NCBI GenBank assembly: GCA_947471505.1
Contig: CANIWM010000001.1
Coordinates: forward strand, 1 to 64,000
Direction of reading: 5' to 3'
Source: Chthoniobacteraceae bacterium
Lineage (GTDB): Bacteria > Verrucomicrobiota > Verrucomicrobiia > Chthoniobacterales > Chthoniobacteraceae
DNA length: 64,000 bases
The first letter of the stretch is position 1. Every line of letters starts with the position of its first letter. Below the pieces are notes generated by a model, which saw only the letters and a program-made list of their open reading frames with translations, had not been told where the DNA came from and did no database searches. Below, one piece after another: positions 1 through 8,934 of the stretch. Both the position numbers and the translations under genes were made by a program.

Positions 1-234
1 TCCTCGTGGTTTTCTTTTTTCCGGCGTATTCGGCTGCTGCAAAGCTCAATTGTTTGTCCATCGCTGTTTGTGCTTTCCTTAGATCAGCATTTTCGCCCGC
101 TGTCCCGCTATTTTACAGGCGTAGCCGATTTCTTCAGCCTTTCCCTAAAACGTAGCATCTTCCCATTTCTTTCAAAAAATCTGCGAAATATCCGGCGTTT
201 GACGAGCGCAGACAGGTGTGGTTTAACTTCGGGC
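1..234. other. AT-richer leader without a recognised gene
   Basis: This stretch is T-rich and lower in GC than the rest of the window. An open frame runs through it from position 70 into the antitoxin gene, but its residues there look like random translation, so I do not call it. It probably holds the promoter of the toxin-antitoxin pair that follows, but I see no clear -35/-10 pair or operator palindrome. Confidence 0.4.
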
Positions 235-489
235 ATGAGCACCACCGTCGAACACATCAAACAAGAGATTCGCGCACTGGCACCGACAGAGGTAGATGAA
301 CTCCTGCGCGACCTTCAGCAAGAATACGCAATGCCCGAGGACTCCAGCATCGAAGCCGAGTGGGACGCGGAAATCGCCCGCCGGGTGAAGGATGTCGAAG
401 AGGGGAAAGTGGAGCTGATTTCGGGGGGGGAGCTTCGTCGTAGCACGGAATCCTTACTTCGCGAACTCGGTATCGCCCGCTCGAAATGA
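235..489 (+). CDS. Addiction-module antitoxin (small acidic RelB/StbD-like component)
   Basis: This 84-residue acidic protein starts MSTTVEHIKQEIRAL. It has the helical pattern of the putative addiction-module component family, with a conserved-looking WDAEIARRVKDVEEGK segment at about residues 40-57. Proteins of this kind bind and neutralise a partner RelE/ParE toxin and repress their own promoter. The ATG at 235 is preferred over the frame opening at 70 because homology-like sequence begins only there. The stop overlaps the start of the next gene by four bases, the usual translational coupling of antitoxin and toxin. The family call comes from residue pattern and context, not a search. Confidence 0.75.
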   Translation: MSTTVEHIKQEIRALAPTEVDELLRDLQQEYAMPEDSSIEAEWDAEIARRVKDVEEGKVELISGGELRRSTESLLRELGIARSK

Positions 490-818
490 GCGATGATTTT
501 CAAATCCATCCAGCGGCGAAGGATGAGCTTCACGAGGCGATTCGACACTACGCTGCGGTGGATGAAAGCGGGGGGCTCGCCGTGGCTTTCGAGGCGACTT
601 TCTGGCGCCACACGGAAAACATCCTCGCCACCCCGCTGCACTACAATCTCCGCCGCCCACCCACGCGTCGCGTGAATCTCACGCCTCGTTTTGGCGAGAC
701 GTATATCGCCTACATGCTGTGGGCGGAAAAGGTTGTCATCCTCGCCATCGCCCACGCCAAGCGCCGCCCTTACTATTGGAGCAAGCGGATCGGCGAAGCT
801 CGCGAGATATTTCAGTGA
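486..818 (+). CDS. RelE/ParE-family toxin
   Basis: This 110-residue basic protein has the ParE/RelE layout. An N-terminal helix pair (IHPAAKDELHEAIRHYA) is followed by a beta-sheet core ending in RFGETYIAYMLWAEKVVILAIAHAKRRPYYW, matching the usual family ending (Y.i.Y.v....v.ilai.H.rr.P.YW). Family members either block gyrase (ParE) or cleave mRNA on the ribosome (RelE). Which applies here cannot be read from sequence. The gene overlaps the antitoxin stop by four bases, so the two form one operon with antitoxin first. Length is normal for the family and no disruption is visible. Confidence 0.8.
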   Translation: MSDDFQIHPAAKDELHEAIRHYAAVDESGGLAVAFEATFWRHTENILATPLHYNLRRPPTRRVNLTPRFGETYIAYMLWAEKVVILAIAHAKRRPYYWSKRIGEAREIFQ

Positions 819-887
819 TAAAAGCGGGCCGTTTTACAAACTCCTGCTTGAAGTCTCCCGCTCCGAAGCGCGATACCTTAGCGAGCA

Positions 888-2039
888 ATGCGCATTCTTG
901 ACCGCTACGTTCTGCGGAATTTCATCGAACCATTTCTCCTCTGCGTGGCGGCCTTTATCGGGCTGCTCATCATCGCGGACTTGTTCGACAACGCGGAGGA
1001 CTTCATCAAAGCGAAGGCTTCGTTCAAAGTCGTGGCCGGGTTCTATTTGCGGCAGATGCCCCATTTTATCCTGCTGTCTATGCCGCTCGGGCTGTTGCTG
1101 GGGCTGCTGTTTAGCCTCAGCAAAATGTCGCGCTCGAATGAGATCATCTCGATGCTCACGGCGGGGCGGAGTGTGATGCGGGTGCTTGCGCCGCTCATCA
1201 TGTGCGGGGTGCTGGCGTCGGGCGCGTGTTTGTGGCTGAACTACGAGCTTGCGCCGCATTCCGAGGCGGTGAGTAAGGCGGACTTGGAGCGAATCAAAAA
1301 CGCGAAAAAGGCCGAGCAAGCGGGGAACGCCGTGTCGCTGCTGGTGAAGGACCGCCGCACGAACCGGCTGTGGTATGCGCGCCGCATCCGCCCGGCGCAG
1401 AACGCGCTCGACGATGTACACATCTCCCAGCTCGACGCCGATGGGCACCCCCGCACGCGCTGGTATGCGGCTGGAGCGATCTACGAGCCGCGCAATCGCA
1501 CTTGGGTGCTGAATTACGGGCGGATGGTGACGTTCACTGCGGACGGCGATGTGATCGCCATCCGCGATTGGTCGTCGAAAGATGCGGCGAAAAACTTCGA
1601 GAGTATCACCGGATGGAGCGAGACTCCACAGCGCCTCGCCAGCGCGCTGATGCAGGCCGAGCAGCTCTCGGTGCCGGAGCTGGAGAACTACCTTGCACTG
1701 AACTCGGACTTCCCCGCCGCGCAACTCGCGCCCTTTAACACGCACTGGCATCACCGCTGGGCGCTGCCGATTTCCTGCCTCGCCGTGGTCTTCATGGCCG
1801 CGCCGATGGGTATCGTGTTTTCGCGCCGCGCGGTGCTTGCATCGGTGGCGGGGTGCATCGGGATTTTCTTCGTGTTCCTGATGACGATGTTCTTTTTCCT
1901 CTCGCTGGGGAAAGGCGCGCACCTCCAGCCTTGGGTGGCGGCGTGGGCACCGGTCATCGGGCTCTTTTTCATCGGCTGCTACTTGCTGTATCTACGCTCG
2001 ACGAACCGGGATTTCCCGAGACTCTTCTTTTTGAAATGA
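888..2039 (+). CDS. lptF: LptF/LptG-family permease (YjgP/YjgQ), first copy
   Basis: This 383-residue membrane protein starts MRILDRYVLRNFIEPFLLC, the typical opening of the YjgP/YjgQ family. Three hydrophobic segments lie in the first 110 residues. A periplasmic beta-jellyroll region (about 120-280) follows, then three more membrane segments (about 295-375), the arrangement of LptF/LptG. With LptB and LptC these proteins extract lipopolysaccharide from the inner membrane and pass it to the Lpt bridge. A second copy lies at 2526-3638 and one unknown gene sits between them. Its stop overlaps the next start (ATGA), so the three genes are probably one operon. Which copy is F and which is G is assigned by order only. 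Confidence 0.85.
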   Translation: MRILDRYVLRNFIEPFLLCVAAFIGLLIIADLFDNAEDFIKAKASFKVVAGFYLRQMPHFILLSMPLGLLLGLLFSLSKMSRSNEIISMLTAGRSVMRVLAPLIMCGVLASGACLWLNYELAPHSEAVSKADLERIKNAKKAEQAGNAVSLLVKDRRTNRLWYARRIRPAQNALDDVHISQLDADGHPRTRWYAAGAIYEPRNRTWVLNYGRMVTFTADGDVIAIRDWSSKDAAKNFESITGWSETPQRLASALMQAEQLSVPELENYLALNSDFPAAQLAPFNTHWHHRWALPISCLAVVFMAAPMGIVFSRRAVLASVAGCIGIFFVFLMTMFFFLSLGKGAHLQPWVAAWAPVIGLFFIGCYLLYLRSTNRDFPRLFFLK

Positions 2040-2524
2040 ACACCGACTGGACGATCCAAGGCCGCTCCCACACCTGCGCTGCGACGGGCCGCCCATTTGA
2101 AGACGGCGAGTATTTTTACACGCTGCTCTACTATGAAAAGGCGGAGTTTCGCCGCGAGGATGTCTGCGAGGAGTCTTACAAAAGCCGCAACGAAAACGTG
2201 CAGCCGTTCTCCCACTGGCGCTCGAAATATGAGGCCTCACCCGCAGTCATCGAGACGGTGAGCAAGCAGACCGCCGAAGATTTGCTCCGCAAATACATGG
2301 AGGAAAATGCGACCGACTTTGCCAACGCGCGCTACATCCTCGCGCTCATGCTGGAGCGCAAGCGCATCCTCAAGGAACGCGAAGTGAAGCGCGGCGACGA
2401 CGGAACGCTCACCCGCATCTACGAGCACGCGAAGACCGGCGAAATCTTCGTAATCCCCGACCCCGAGCTGCGGCTCGACCAAGTCGCCGAAGTCCAACAA
2501 CAAGTCGCCTCCCAACTCGGCTGA
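2036..2524 (+). CDS. Conserved unknown protein between the two Lpt permeases
   Basis: This 162-residue soluble protein has no signal peptide or membrane segment. The start is the ATG at 2036 that overlaps the lptF stop. The longer upstream frame would run inside lptF. The N-terminal half carries CAATGRPFEDGEYFYTLLYY and a second Cys in REDVCEESY, which resembles a small treble-clef or half zinc ribbon, though only two Cys are visible. The C-terminal half is helical and charged (RYILALMLERKRILKEREV), then ends in a small beta part with VIPDPEL. I do not recognise a named family. The tight coupling (four-base overlap upstream, one base before lptG) suggests a job tied to LPS export or its regulation. 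That link is inference from position. Confidence 0.75.
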   Translation: MNTDWTIQGRSHTCAATGRPFEDGEYFYTLLYYEKAEFRREDVCEESYKSRNENVQPFSHWRSKYEASPAVIETVSKQTAEDLLRKYMEENATDFANARYILALMLERKRILKEREVKRGDDGTLTRIYEHAKTGEIFVIPDPELRLDQVAEVQQQVASQLG

Positions 2525-2525
2525 T

Positions 2526-3638
2526 ATGCGCATCATAGACCGCTACCTCACGCGCCAGATTCTCGTCACCGCGCTCTTCGCCATCACGGTGCTCACCGTC
2601 GTGCTCGTGCTCGGCAACGTCTTCAAAAAGCTGTTCGATCAATTTGCCAATCCGCCGCCGGACATCTTCTTCGCCATCATTGCATACGTCGTGCCGTTCT
2701 CGCTCACGTTCACGATCCCGTGGGGCTTCCTCACTGCGGTGCTGCTCGTCTTTGGGCGCATGTCGGCGGAGAACGAGATCACCGCGCTTCGCTCCAGCGG
2801 CGTCAGCATCCCGAGGCTTTGCGTGCCCGTCGCCATCCTCGCGATCCTCTTCGCGTCCGTGTGCGCCTACATCAATCTGGAGGTCGCACCGCGAGCGCAG
2901 GAGAAGATGAAGAACGCGATTTTCAACCTCGCCACGAACAACCCCATCGCCGTCTTCGGCAACGACAAAATCATAGACGTCTTCCCCGGCCAGAAAATCT
3001 ACGTGGAGAAAAACGACAAGGAGAACATCGAGAACATGATCGTCTATATTCACGATAAAGAGGGCAACCTCAACGAAGTCACCGTCGCCGGCAGCGGCTC
3101 GCTGAAAGTCAAAGAGATGCCCGTCAACGGCGAGAAGCAGAAGCAACTCGTCCTCGGCTACAAAGACCTCCGCTACGAGCAAGTCATGGGAAACACCGAC
3201 GACCCGAAGAACCGCTTCGACCGTCGTGGCATAAAAAGCGGCATCGTCGCCAGCGAAGGCGAAATCGTCATGTCGCTCCAAGCGCTCTACGAGAAAAAGA
3301 AGAAGACCGGCGGCATCGGGATGCTCACCGTCGAGCAACTGCTCGACGACGATAAGCCGGAAGCCGCCGTAGAGCTCAACAAGCGGCTCTCCCTCGCGCT
3401 CGCCACCATCGCATTTGCCCTGCTCGCCGTGCCGCTGGGAATCACCGCGCAGCGAAAAGAAACGTCCGTCGGCTTCGCAATCAGCCTCGGCATTGCGATG
3501 CTCTACTTCGTCATCCTCATCGCCGCCGACATGACCCGCAACAGGCCGCACCTGCACCCCGCGATGCTCGTGTGGCTACCCAACGCGATCTTCCTCAGCA
3601 TCGGCGCATATCGGTTTGCGCAGCTTGCGAAGCGGTAG
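2526..3638 (+). CDS. lptG: LptF/LptG-family permease, second copy
   Basis: This 370-residue protein opens MRIIDRYLTRQILVTALFAITVLTVVLVLGNVF, the same family signature as the protein at 888-2039. It has three N-terminal membrane helices, a periplasmic jellyroll (about residues 120-270), and three C-terminal helices including LATIAFALLAVPLGITAQRKE, the conserved PLG segment of the family. It would pair with the first copy to form the LPS-extracting LptFG heterodimer. It starts one base after the unknown gene's stop. No terminator is obvious before the convergent eda gene, whose stop lies three bases beyond. Confidence 0.85.
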   Translation: MRIIDRYLTRQILVTALFAITVLTVVLVLGNVFKKLFDQFANPPPDIFFAIIAYVVPFSLTFTIPWGFLTAVLLVFGRMSAENEITALRSSGVSIPRLCVPVAILAILFASVCAYINLEVAPRAQEKMKNAIFNLATNNPIAVFGNDKIIDVFPGQKIYVEKNDKENIENMIVYIHDKEGNLNEVTVAGSGSLKVKEMPVNGEKQKQLVLGYKDLRYEQVMGNTDDPKNRFDRRGIKSGIVASEGEIVMSLQALYEKKKKTGGIGMLTVEQLLDDDKPEAAVELNKRLSLALATIAFALLAVPLGITAQRKETSVGFAISLGIAMLYFVILIAADMTRNRPHLHPAMLVWLPNAIFLSIGAYRFAQLAKR

Positions 3639-3641
3639 AGG

Positions 3642-4307
3642 CTACGCCGACGCTGGCGGCAAGAGCCCGCGCGCTTTTTTCACGGCGGAGACGTATTTCG
3701 CGGCGAGCTTGGTGATTTGGGAGAAGTCGCCGTTGTCGAGCAGAGCTTGGTTCACGAGTTGCGAGCCAGCGCCGACGGCTACGCAGCCGGCCTTGATGTA
3801 TTCGCCGACGTTCTCCGGGGTCACGCCGCCGGTGGGGATGATTTGCAGCGCAGGCAGGGGCGCGAGCAGCGATTTCACGTAGCCGGGGCCGAGCGTCTCT
3901 GCGGGGAAGAGCTTGATGAAATCTGCGCCCAGCTCGTGCGCGGTGAACGCTTCCGTCGGCGTCATCGCTCCCATTATCACCGGCACGCCGTAGCGATGCG
4001 CGAGCAGGATTACCTCGGGGCGCACGATGGGCGTGACGATGTATTCCGCCCCCGCAAGCAGCGCGGCGCGGGCCGTCTCGGCATCGAGCACGCTGCCGAC
4101 GCCCATGCAAATGCTGTCGCCGAGCGCCCGCTTTGTATCGCGGATAATGTTGAGCGCGCCGGGCGTGGTCATGGTCACTTCCACCGCCGGGATGCCGCCG
4201 GCTACGAGTGCTTTGGCTGCTTCGATGAGCTTCGCGCCGGTGTGCGAGCGGAGGATGGCGATGATGCCGGATTCAGTGAGACGACGGGAAATGGTGAGTT
4301 TGTTCAT
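3642..4307 (-). CDS. eda: KDPG/KHG aldolase
   Basis: This 221-residue class I aldolase splits 2-keto-3-deoxy-6-phosphogluconate into pyruvate and glyceraldehyde-3-phosphate (Entner-Doudoroff pathway, hexuronate catabolism). Family landmarks are visible: SGIIAILRS near the N-terminus, VEVTMTTP with the catalytic Glu, IVTPIVRPEVI, the Schiff-base Lys in ADFIKLFPAE, and the phosphate-binding IIPTGGVTPENVGEYIKAGCVAVGAGS. Length is normal. No edd or sugar-acid genes lie beside it, so its substrate source is not shown here. It is transcribed towards lptG. Confidence 0.92.
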   Translation of the reverse strand: MNKLTISRRLTESGIIAILRSHTGAKLIEAAKALVAGGIPAVEVTMTTPGALNIIRDTKRALGDSICMGVGSVLDAETARAALLAGAEYIVTPIVRPEVILLAHRYGVPVIMGAMTPTEAFTAHELGADFIKLFPAETLGPGYVKSLLAPLPALQIIPTGGVTPENVGEYIKAGCVAVGAGSQLVNQALLDNGDFSQITKLAAKYVSAVKKARGLLPPASA

Positions 4308-4334
4308 GCTGGTTCCGGGTAACCGCTGGTGAAA

Positions 4335-6098
4335 TCATTTCTTGGAGGCTTCGCGCTTCGCCGCCAGTGCGGCCTCCACTTTGCCGAGCGGCAGGCAGTT
4401 CACCACGTCGTCGCGCGTCAGCCAGCCTTTGCGCGCTGCGCAGATTCCAAAGGACACGTACGCAAGCTGCGAGGTGTGGTGCGCGTCGGGGTTGACGGAC
4501 GTTTTTACGCCCTTCGCCTTCGCGGCTGCCCAGTGCCGCCAGTCCATGTCGAGGCGGCGCGGATTTGCGTTCAGCTCGATGATGGTGCCCGTCGCCGCTG
4601 CTGCGTCAATGATGGCCCCGATGTTCACGGAGTACGCATCGCGCTGGAGCAGCAGCCGCCCGGTGAGGTGCCCTAGCATGGTCACGTGCTTGTTCTCCAT
4701 CGCGCGGATGATGCGCGCCGTCATCTCTGCCTCCGTGAGCTGGAACGACGAGTGGACGCTGGCCACCACGTAGTCGAGCTGCGCCATAATCTCGTCGGGG
4801 AAATCCAGCGTCCCGTCCTTCAAAATATCCACCTCGCTCCCGCTAAAGATGCGGAACTCGCCCGCATACTCCTCGTTCAGCGCGCGAATCTCCGCGACCT
4901 GCGCGAGTAGTCGTGCCTCGTCGAGGCCGCGCGCTTGCACAGACGACTTCGAGTGGTCCGCGATGCCGAGATAGTCCATCCCCAATTCCCGTGCCGCCTC
5001 CGCCATTTCGCGCAGCGTGTTGCGCCCGTCGCTCTCCTTCGTGTGATTATGAAAACACCCGCGCAAGTTTTGCAGCTCCACCAGCCGAGGCAGCGTGTGC
5101 GCCTCCGCTGCCGCGAACTCGCCGTGATTCTCCCGCAGCTCCGACTCGATGAAATCAAGGCCCAGCGCCCGATACAGCTCCGCCTCATCACGAATCTCCG
5201 GCACGGGCTGCGGCGTCACCTTCGGCGATTCGTCCACGCCCAGCCGATACTCATTCAGCGTCCAGCCGCGCGAGAGCGCCCGCTGGCGCATCACGATATT
5301 GTGCTCCTTCGAGCCGGTGAAATAGTTTAGCGCAAATGCGAACTGATCGTCCGTCACCACGCGCAAATCCGCCTGAATCCCGCTCTTGAGCCGCACCGAA
5401 GATTTCGTCGCCCCGTGCGCCATGATGCTCTCCACCATCTCGTGTTTTACAAAGAACTCGCTCACCGACTCCGGCGATTTTGTGGAAACCAAGAAGTCCA
5501 AATCCCCGCACGTCTCCCGCCGCCGCCGGAAGCTCCCGCACGCCTCCACGCGGATGACTTCCGGCAGCGAGCGCAAGTCTTCGCGCAGCGTCTCCGCGTC
5601 CGACGCCACATCGCCGATGCGGAAGCGGCCCGCGTGCTTCTTCACATCCTCCATCGCCTTCAAAATGTTCGCCGCCGTCTTCTCGCCAAAGCCCTTCAGC
5701 CGAGCCACACGCCCATCTTTGCACCCTGCCTCCAGCGCCTCCACCGTCGTGATGTCGAGCTGCTTCCACACGGCCTGAATCTTCTTCGGCCCCATGCCCA
5801 CGATGCCGAACATCCCGAAAATTCCGGGTGGGAACTCCAATTTGAGGATGTTGTAATACGAGCAGTTTCCCGTGAGGACGATCTCCGTGATGCGCTCGGC
5901 GATGTTCTTCCCGACCCCTTCGATCTCCGCCACTTTCCCCTCGCCGACGACCTGCGCCAAGCTGCCCGAGAACGTTTCAATCCCACGCGCCGCATTTTGA
6001 TACGCGCGAATCTTGAAAATGTTCTCGCCCTTCAGCTCGAGCATCGTCGCGATGTGTTCGAGGATTTCCGCTACTTGATCTTTAGTCACTTCAGCCAT
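4335..6098 (-). CDS. polX: DNA polymerase X / 3'-5' exonuclease with PHP domain
   Basis: This 587-residue protein has the standard bacterial PolX architecture. A helix-hairpin-helix 8-kDa-like domain (about 1-90) contains KIRAYQNAARGIE. A HhH region follows with VAEIEGVGKNIAERI and VARLKGFGEKTAANIL. The polymerase X palm carries ACGSFRRRRETCGDLDFLV, whose GS motif and DxD bind nucleotide and metal. The C-terminal PHP phosphoesterase domain (about 335-580) begins GCFHNHTKESDGRN and continues with IADHSKSS and NANPRRLDMDWRHW. Such enzymes fill short gaps in base excision repair, and the PHP part supplies 3'-5' exonuclease or phosphatase activity. Only 27 bases separate it from eda, so the two may be co-transcribed, with no evident functional link. 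Confidence 0.93.
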   Translation of the reverse strand: MAEVTKDQVAEILEHIATMLELKGENIFKIRAYQNAARGIETFSGSLAQVVGEGKVAEIEGVGKNIAERITEIVLTGNCSYYNILKLEFPPGIFGMFGIVGMGPKKIQAVWKQLDITTVEALEAGCKDGRVARLKGFGEKTAANILKAMEDVKKHAGRFRIGDVASDAETLREDLRSLPEVIRVEACGSFRRRRETCGDLDFLVSTKSPESVSEFFVKHEMVESIMAHGATKSSVRLKSGIQADLRVVTDDQFAFALNYFTGSKEHNIVMRQRALSRGWTLNEYRLGVDESPKVTPQPVPEIRDEAELYRALGLDFIESELRENHGEFAAAEAHTLPRLVELQNLRGCFHNHTKESDGRNTLREMAEAARELGMDYLGIADHSKSSVQARGLDEARLLAQVAEIRALNEEYAGEFRIFSGSEVDILKDGTLDFPDEIMAQLDYVVASVHSSFQLTEAEMTARIIRAMENKHVTMLGHLTGRLLLQRDAYSVNIGAIIDAAAATGTIIELNANPRRLDMDWRHWAAAKAKGVKTSVNPDAHHTSQLAYVSFGICAARKGWLTRDDVVNCLPLGKVEAALAAKREASKK

Positions 6099-6144
6099 GC
6101 GGCAAAGTTACGCATTCCGAGCAACACCGCGCCAGCAGCGATTC

Positions 6145-6936
6145 TTAGCCGAGCGTAAACCTCGGGCTGATCGTCTTTTGCTCCGCCACGAAAACCTCCA
6201 CCGCGTCCTCCGCCGCTCCCGTGCTTGCCACGCTTTTGCGCACGGCGGACGCGGCGAGCTCGGGCGAATTGCAGTCGCGGCTCAGGTGACCGAGCACGGT
6301 TCGCTTTAGATTTCCGCCGACCATTCCCGCGACGACGCTTGCCGCTGCGGCGTTGGAAAGATGGCCGTGGCGGGACATGATGCGCTGCTTCGTGGACCAC
6401 GGGCGCTTCGTGTCGTTTTGCAGGAGGTGCTCGTCGTGGTTTGCTTCGATGACGAGTGTTTGCGCCTGCTTTACCCGCTCGCACGCGAGTTTCGTGGCAA
6501 AGCCAAGGTCGGTGAGGAAGCCGAGCGCAGCCGGACCGTGATGGAGAACAAAACCGACCGGATCCATCGCATCATGCGGCACGCTGAAGGTCTGCACCGC
6601 GATGTCTTTAATGGTGAAATCCGAACCTGTGATGAACGTGCGCCAATCCTTCGCTAGGCTGGGAGACTGCCGCTTTAGCGCTTCCGCGGTGAGCGCGTTG
6701 GCATACACGGGCGTTTGGAATTGGCGGCACCAAACATCCAGCCCACCCGCGTGGTCGCCGTGCTCGTGTGTGAGGAGGATGCCGTCGAGCTCCAGCGGAT
6801 TTACGCCGCACAATGCAAGACGCTGTTTGATTTGAAGGCAGCTCAATCCGCCATCGATCAAGACGCGCGTTTTCGGCGTCTCCACGAGCGCGCAATTCCC
6901 CGCGCTTCCACTACCGAGGATGGTGAGATGAAACAT
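6145..6936 (-). CDS. MBL-fold metallo-hydrolase (YycJ/WalJ-like)
   Basis: This metallo-beta-lactamase-fold protein of 263 residues begins MFHLTILGSGSAGNCALVE. It carries the metal motif LLTHEHGDHAGGL (HxHxDH), a GSDFTIKDIAVQTFSVPHDAMDPVGFVL segment typical of the YycJ branch, and further His ligands in EANHDEHLL and VLGHLSRDCNSPE. The HLSRDCN ending is characteristic of the YycJ/VicX group, linked to DNA exonuclease or ribonuclease activity. I chose ATG 6936 over 6954 because the GAGAG element lies at a sensible distance and MFHLTILGSGS is the usual family start. Substrate is unknown. Confidence 0.85.
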   Translation of the reverse strand: MFHLTILGSGSAGNCALVETPKTRVLIDGGLSCLQIKQRLALCGVNPLELDGILLTHEHGDHAGGLDVWCRQFQTPVYANALTAEALKRQSPSLAKDWRTFITGSDFTIKDIAVQTFSVPHDAMDPVGFVLHHGPAALGFLTDLGFATKLACERVKQAQTLVIEANHDEHLLQNDTKRPWSTKQRIMSRHGHLSNAAAASVVAGMVGGNLKRTVLGHLSRDCNSPELAASAVRKSVASTGAAEDAVEVFVAEQKTISPRFTLG

Positions 6937-7059
6937 CGCGCGCACTCTCGCCATGCAGCCGCCGAGTGTCGAGCGTGGGAACGAATTTTGTGGGCGAATA
7001 AAACGAACAAAGAATTATTTCGGCGGTTTGCGTTCTGCGTGATTTACTGCGCGGACTTT

Positions 7060-8934
7060 ATGGCCAAACGCATTTCTCGAAAAGACATGGCGAAGCTGTC
7101 GTTCCGTGACTTTTTGCGCACGGCGCGAGGGCCGTATGGGCGGCTGTTTGGATATATGAAGCCCTACATGGGGCGGTTTTGGGCGGGGATTATTTTCGGC
7201 ATCTGCTTTGCGGCGGCGAATGGGGCGCTGGTGTTTGTGTTCAAAAATGTGGGCGACCTCGTGCTCACGGGTGCGCCGGGGGACCGGGCGGACCACATCG
7301 CCAAGCTCCCGGAGTATCTCCGCGAGTGGGCGGCACCGGGGCCGGATGGACGCTCGCCTCTCCGAGTCGTGCTGACGATCTGCCTGCTGGTGCCAGCGGT
7401 GATGGCGGTGCGCGGGGTGTTTTCCTATCTGAATGCGTACTGCGTGCTGTGGGTGTCGCAGCGGGTGTTGGATGACATTCGTCAGCAGGTTTATCGGCAC
7501 ACGCTTGGGCAGGCGATGGAGTTTTTTAACCGGCAAAAGGCGGGCGACTTGGTGCAGACGGTCTTTAACCAAACGCGCATGGCGCAGCAGGCGCTCACGA
7601 GCATCGCGGCGGACATCGTGAAGCAGCCGGTGACGATTATTAGCGCGGTAGGGATGATGGTGTGGTTCGACCCGATGTTCACCGTCGCAGCGTTGCTGCT
7701 CTTCCCTCTCTGCCTTTTGCCAGTGCTGCTCGTGAGCAAAAAAGTGCGCAAGAGCGCGGCCCGCGAAGAGGATGAGGCGGGGCAGATGATGGTGCTCATG
7801 CACGAGGCTTTTGGCGGCATCCGCGTGGTGAAAACGCACGCCCGCGAGGACTACGAGGCGGACCGTTTTAATGCGGCGAATCAAGCGATGCTGCGCTTTG
7901 TGATGAAGTGGCGAAAGGCCATGGAACTCACCGGCCCAGCAGTGGAGACCGTGGCCTCGTTGGGCATCAGCGCTGCGCTTTTCTATGCGTGGAAGAAGCC
8001 GCTGCCGAACGGGACGATGCTGGCGCTGGTCGGCGCGCTGGTGCTGATTTATCCGTCGTTCAAGGCACTGAGCCGCATCCAGCTCATGATGCAAAAGTGC
8101 CTCGCCTCCACGTCGAAGATTTTCGAGCTGCTCGACCACGCGCCCGCCATTCAAGACGCGCCCGACGCCGTCGCGCTGGAGCAAGTGCGCGGCGACATCC
8201 GCTTTGAGGACGTGACGTTTACCTACTCTGGCACGACCGAGCCAGCCGTGAACCACGTCTCCTTGCACATCCCGGCAGGCACGACATGCGCGCTCGTCGG
8301 CGAGAGCGGCAGTGGAAAGAGCACGCTCTTCGCGCTGCTCCAGCGGCTCTACGAAGGCGAGCAGGGCTCGGTGAAAATTGACGGCTACGACCTGCGGAAG
8401 ATCACCCAGCCTTCCCTTCGCGCGAACGTCGCCACGGTCAGTCAGGATGTATTCCTTTTCCACGACAGCATCCGGCAAAATATCCGCTACGGGCGACTGG
8501 AGGCCACGCAGAAAGAAATCGAACACGCCGCGCAAATGGCCTATGCGCACGACTTCATCGCCGCGCAGCCGCAGGGCTATGAGACCGTCATCGGCGACAA
8601 AGGCTGCAACCTCTCAGGTGGCCAGCAGCAGCGCCTCAGTATCGCGCGAGCGTTGCTCAAAGATGCGCCCATTCTCCTGCTTGATGAAGCCACGAGTGCG
8701 CTCGACACCGAGAGCGAGCGGCGCATTCAGGAAGCACTGGAGACACTCTCCAAAGGCCGCACCGTCATCGCTATCGCCCACCGCCTTTCCACGATCCTTA
8801 AGGCAGACCAGATCGTCGTCATGGACCATGGCAGCATCAAGGCCGTGGGCAAACACGCCGACCTCTACGAACGCTCCCCCGAATACCGCCGCCTCTACGA
8901 TCTCCAGTTTAATTCACACCAAGCTGCCGCATGA
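7060..8934 (+). CDS. MsbA-type ABC exporter (permease fused to ATPase)
   Basis: This 624-residue half-transporter has an N-terminal six-helix exporter domain (about residues 30-345) and a C-terminal ATPase (about 375-615). The ATPase has Walker A GESGSGKST, signature LSGGQQQRLSIARALL, Walker B ILLLDEATSALD and the H-loop IAHRLST. The closest functional types are lipid A/lipid flippases such as MsbA or multidrug exporters. With LPS transport genes nearby, a lipid role is plausible but unproven. Start 7060 is chosen because upstream in-frame sequence overlaps the divergent hydrolase and looks non-coding. ATG 7087 is an alternative. The periplasmic loop near residues 65-100 is longer than usual. 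Its stop overlaps the next start (ATGA). Confidence 0.9.
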   Translation: MAKRISRKDMAKLSFRDFLRTARGPYGRLFGYMKPYMGRFWAGIIFGICFAAANGALVFVFKNVGDLVLTGAPGDRADHIAKLPEYLREWAAPGPDGRSPLRVVLTICLLVPAVMAVRGVFSYLNAYCVLWVSQRVLDDIRQQVYRHTLGQAMEFFNRQKAGDLVQTVFNQTRMAQQALTSIAADIVKQPVTIISAVGMMVWFDPMFTVAALLLFPLCLLPVLLVSKKVRKSAAREEDEAGQMMVLMHEAFGGIRVVKTHAREDYEADRFNAANQAMLRFVMKWRKAMELTGPAVETVASLGISAALFYAWKKPLPNGTMLALVGALVLIYPSFKALSRIQLMMQKCLASTSKIFELLDHAPAIQDAPDAVALEQVRGDIRFEDVTFTYSGTTEPAVNHVSLHIPAGTTCALVGESGSGKSTLFALLQRLYEGEQGSVKIDGYDLRKITQPSLRANVATVSQDVFLFHDSIRQNIRYGRLEATQKEIEHAAQMAYAHDFIAAQPQGYETVIGDKGCNLSGGQQQRLSIARALLKDAPILLLDEATSALDTESERRIQEALETLSKGRTVIAIAHRLSTILKADQIVVMDHGSIKAVGKHADLYERSPEYRRLYDLQFNSHQAAA

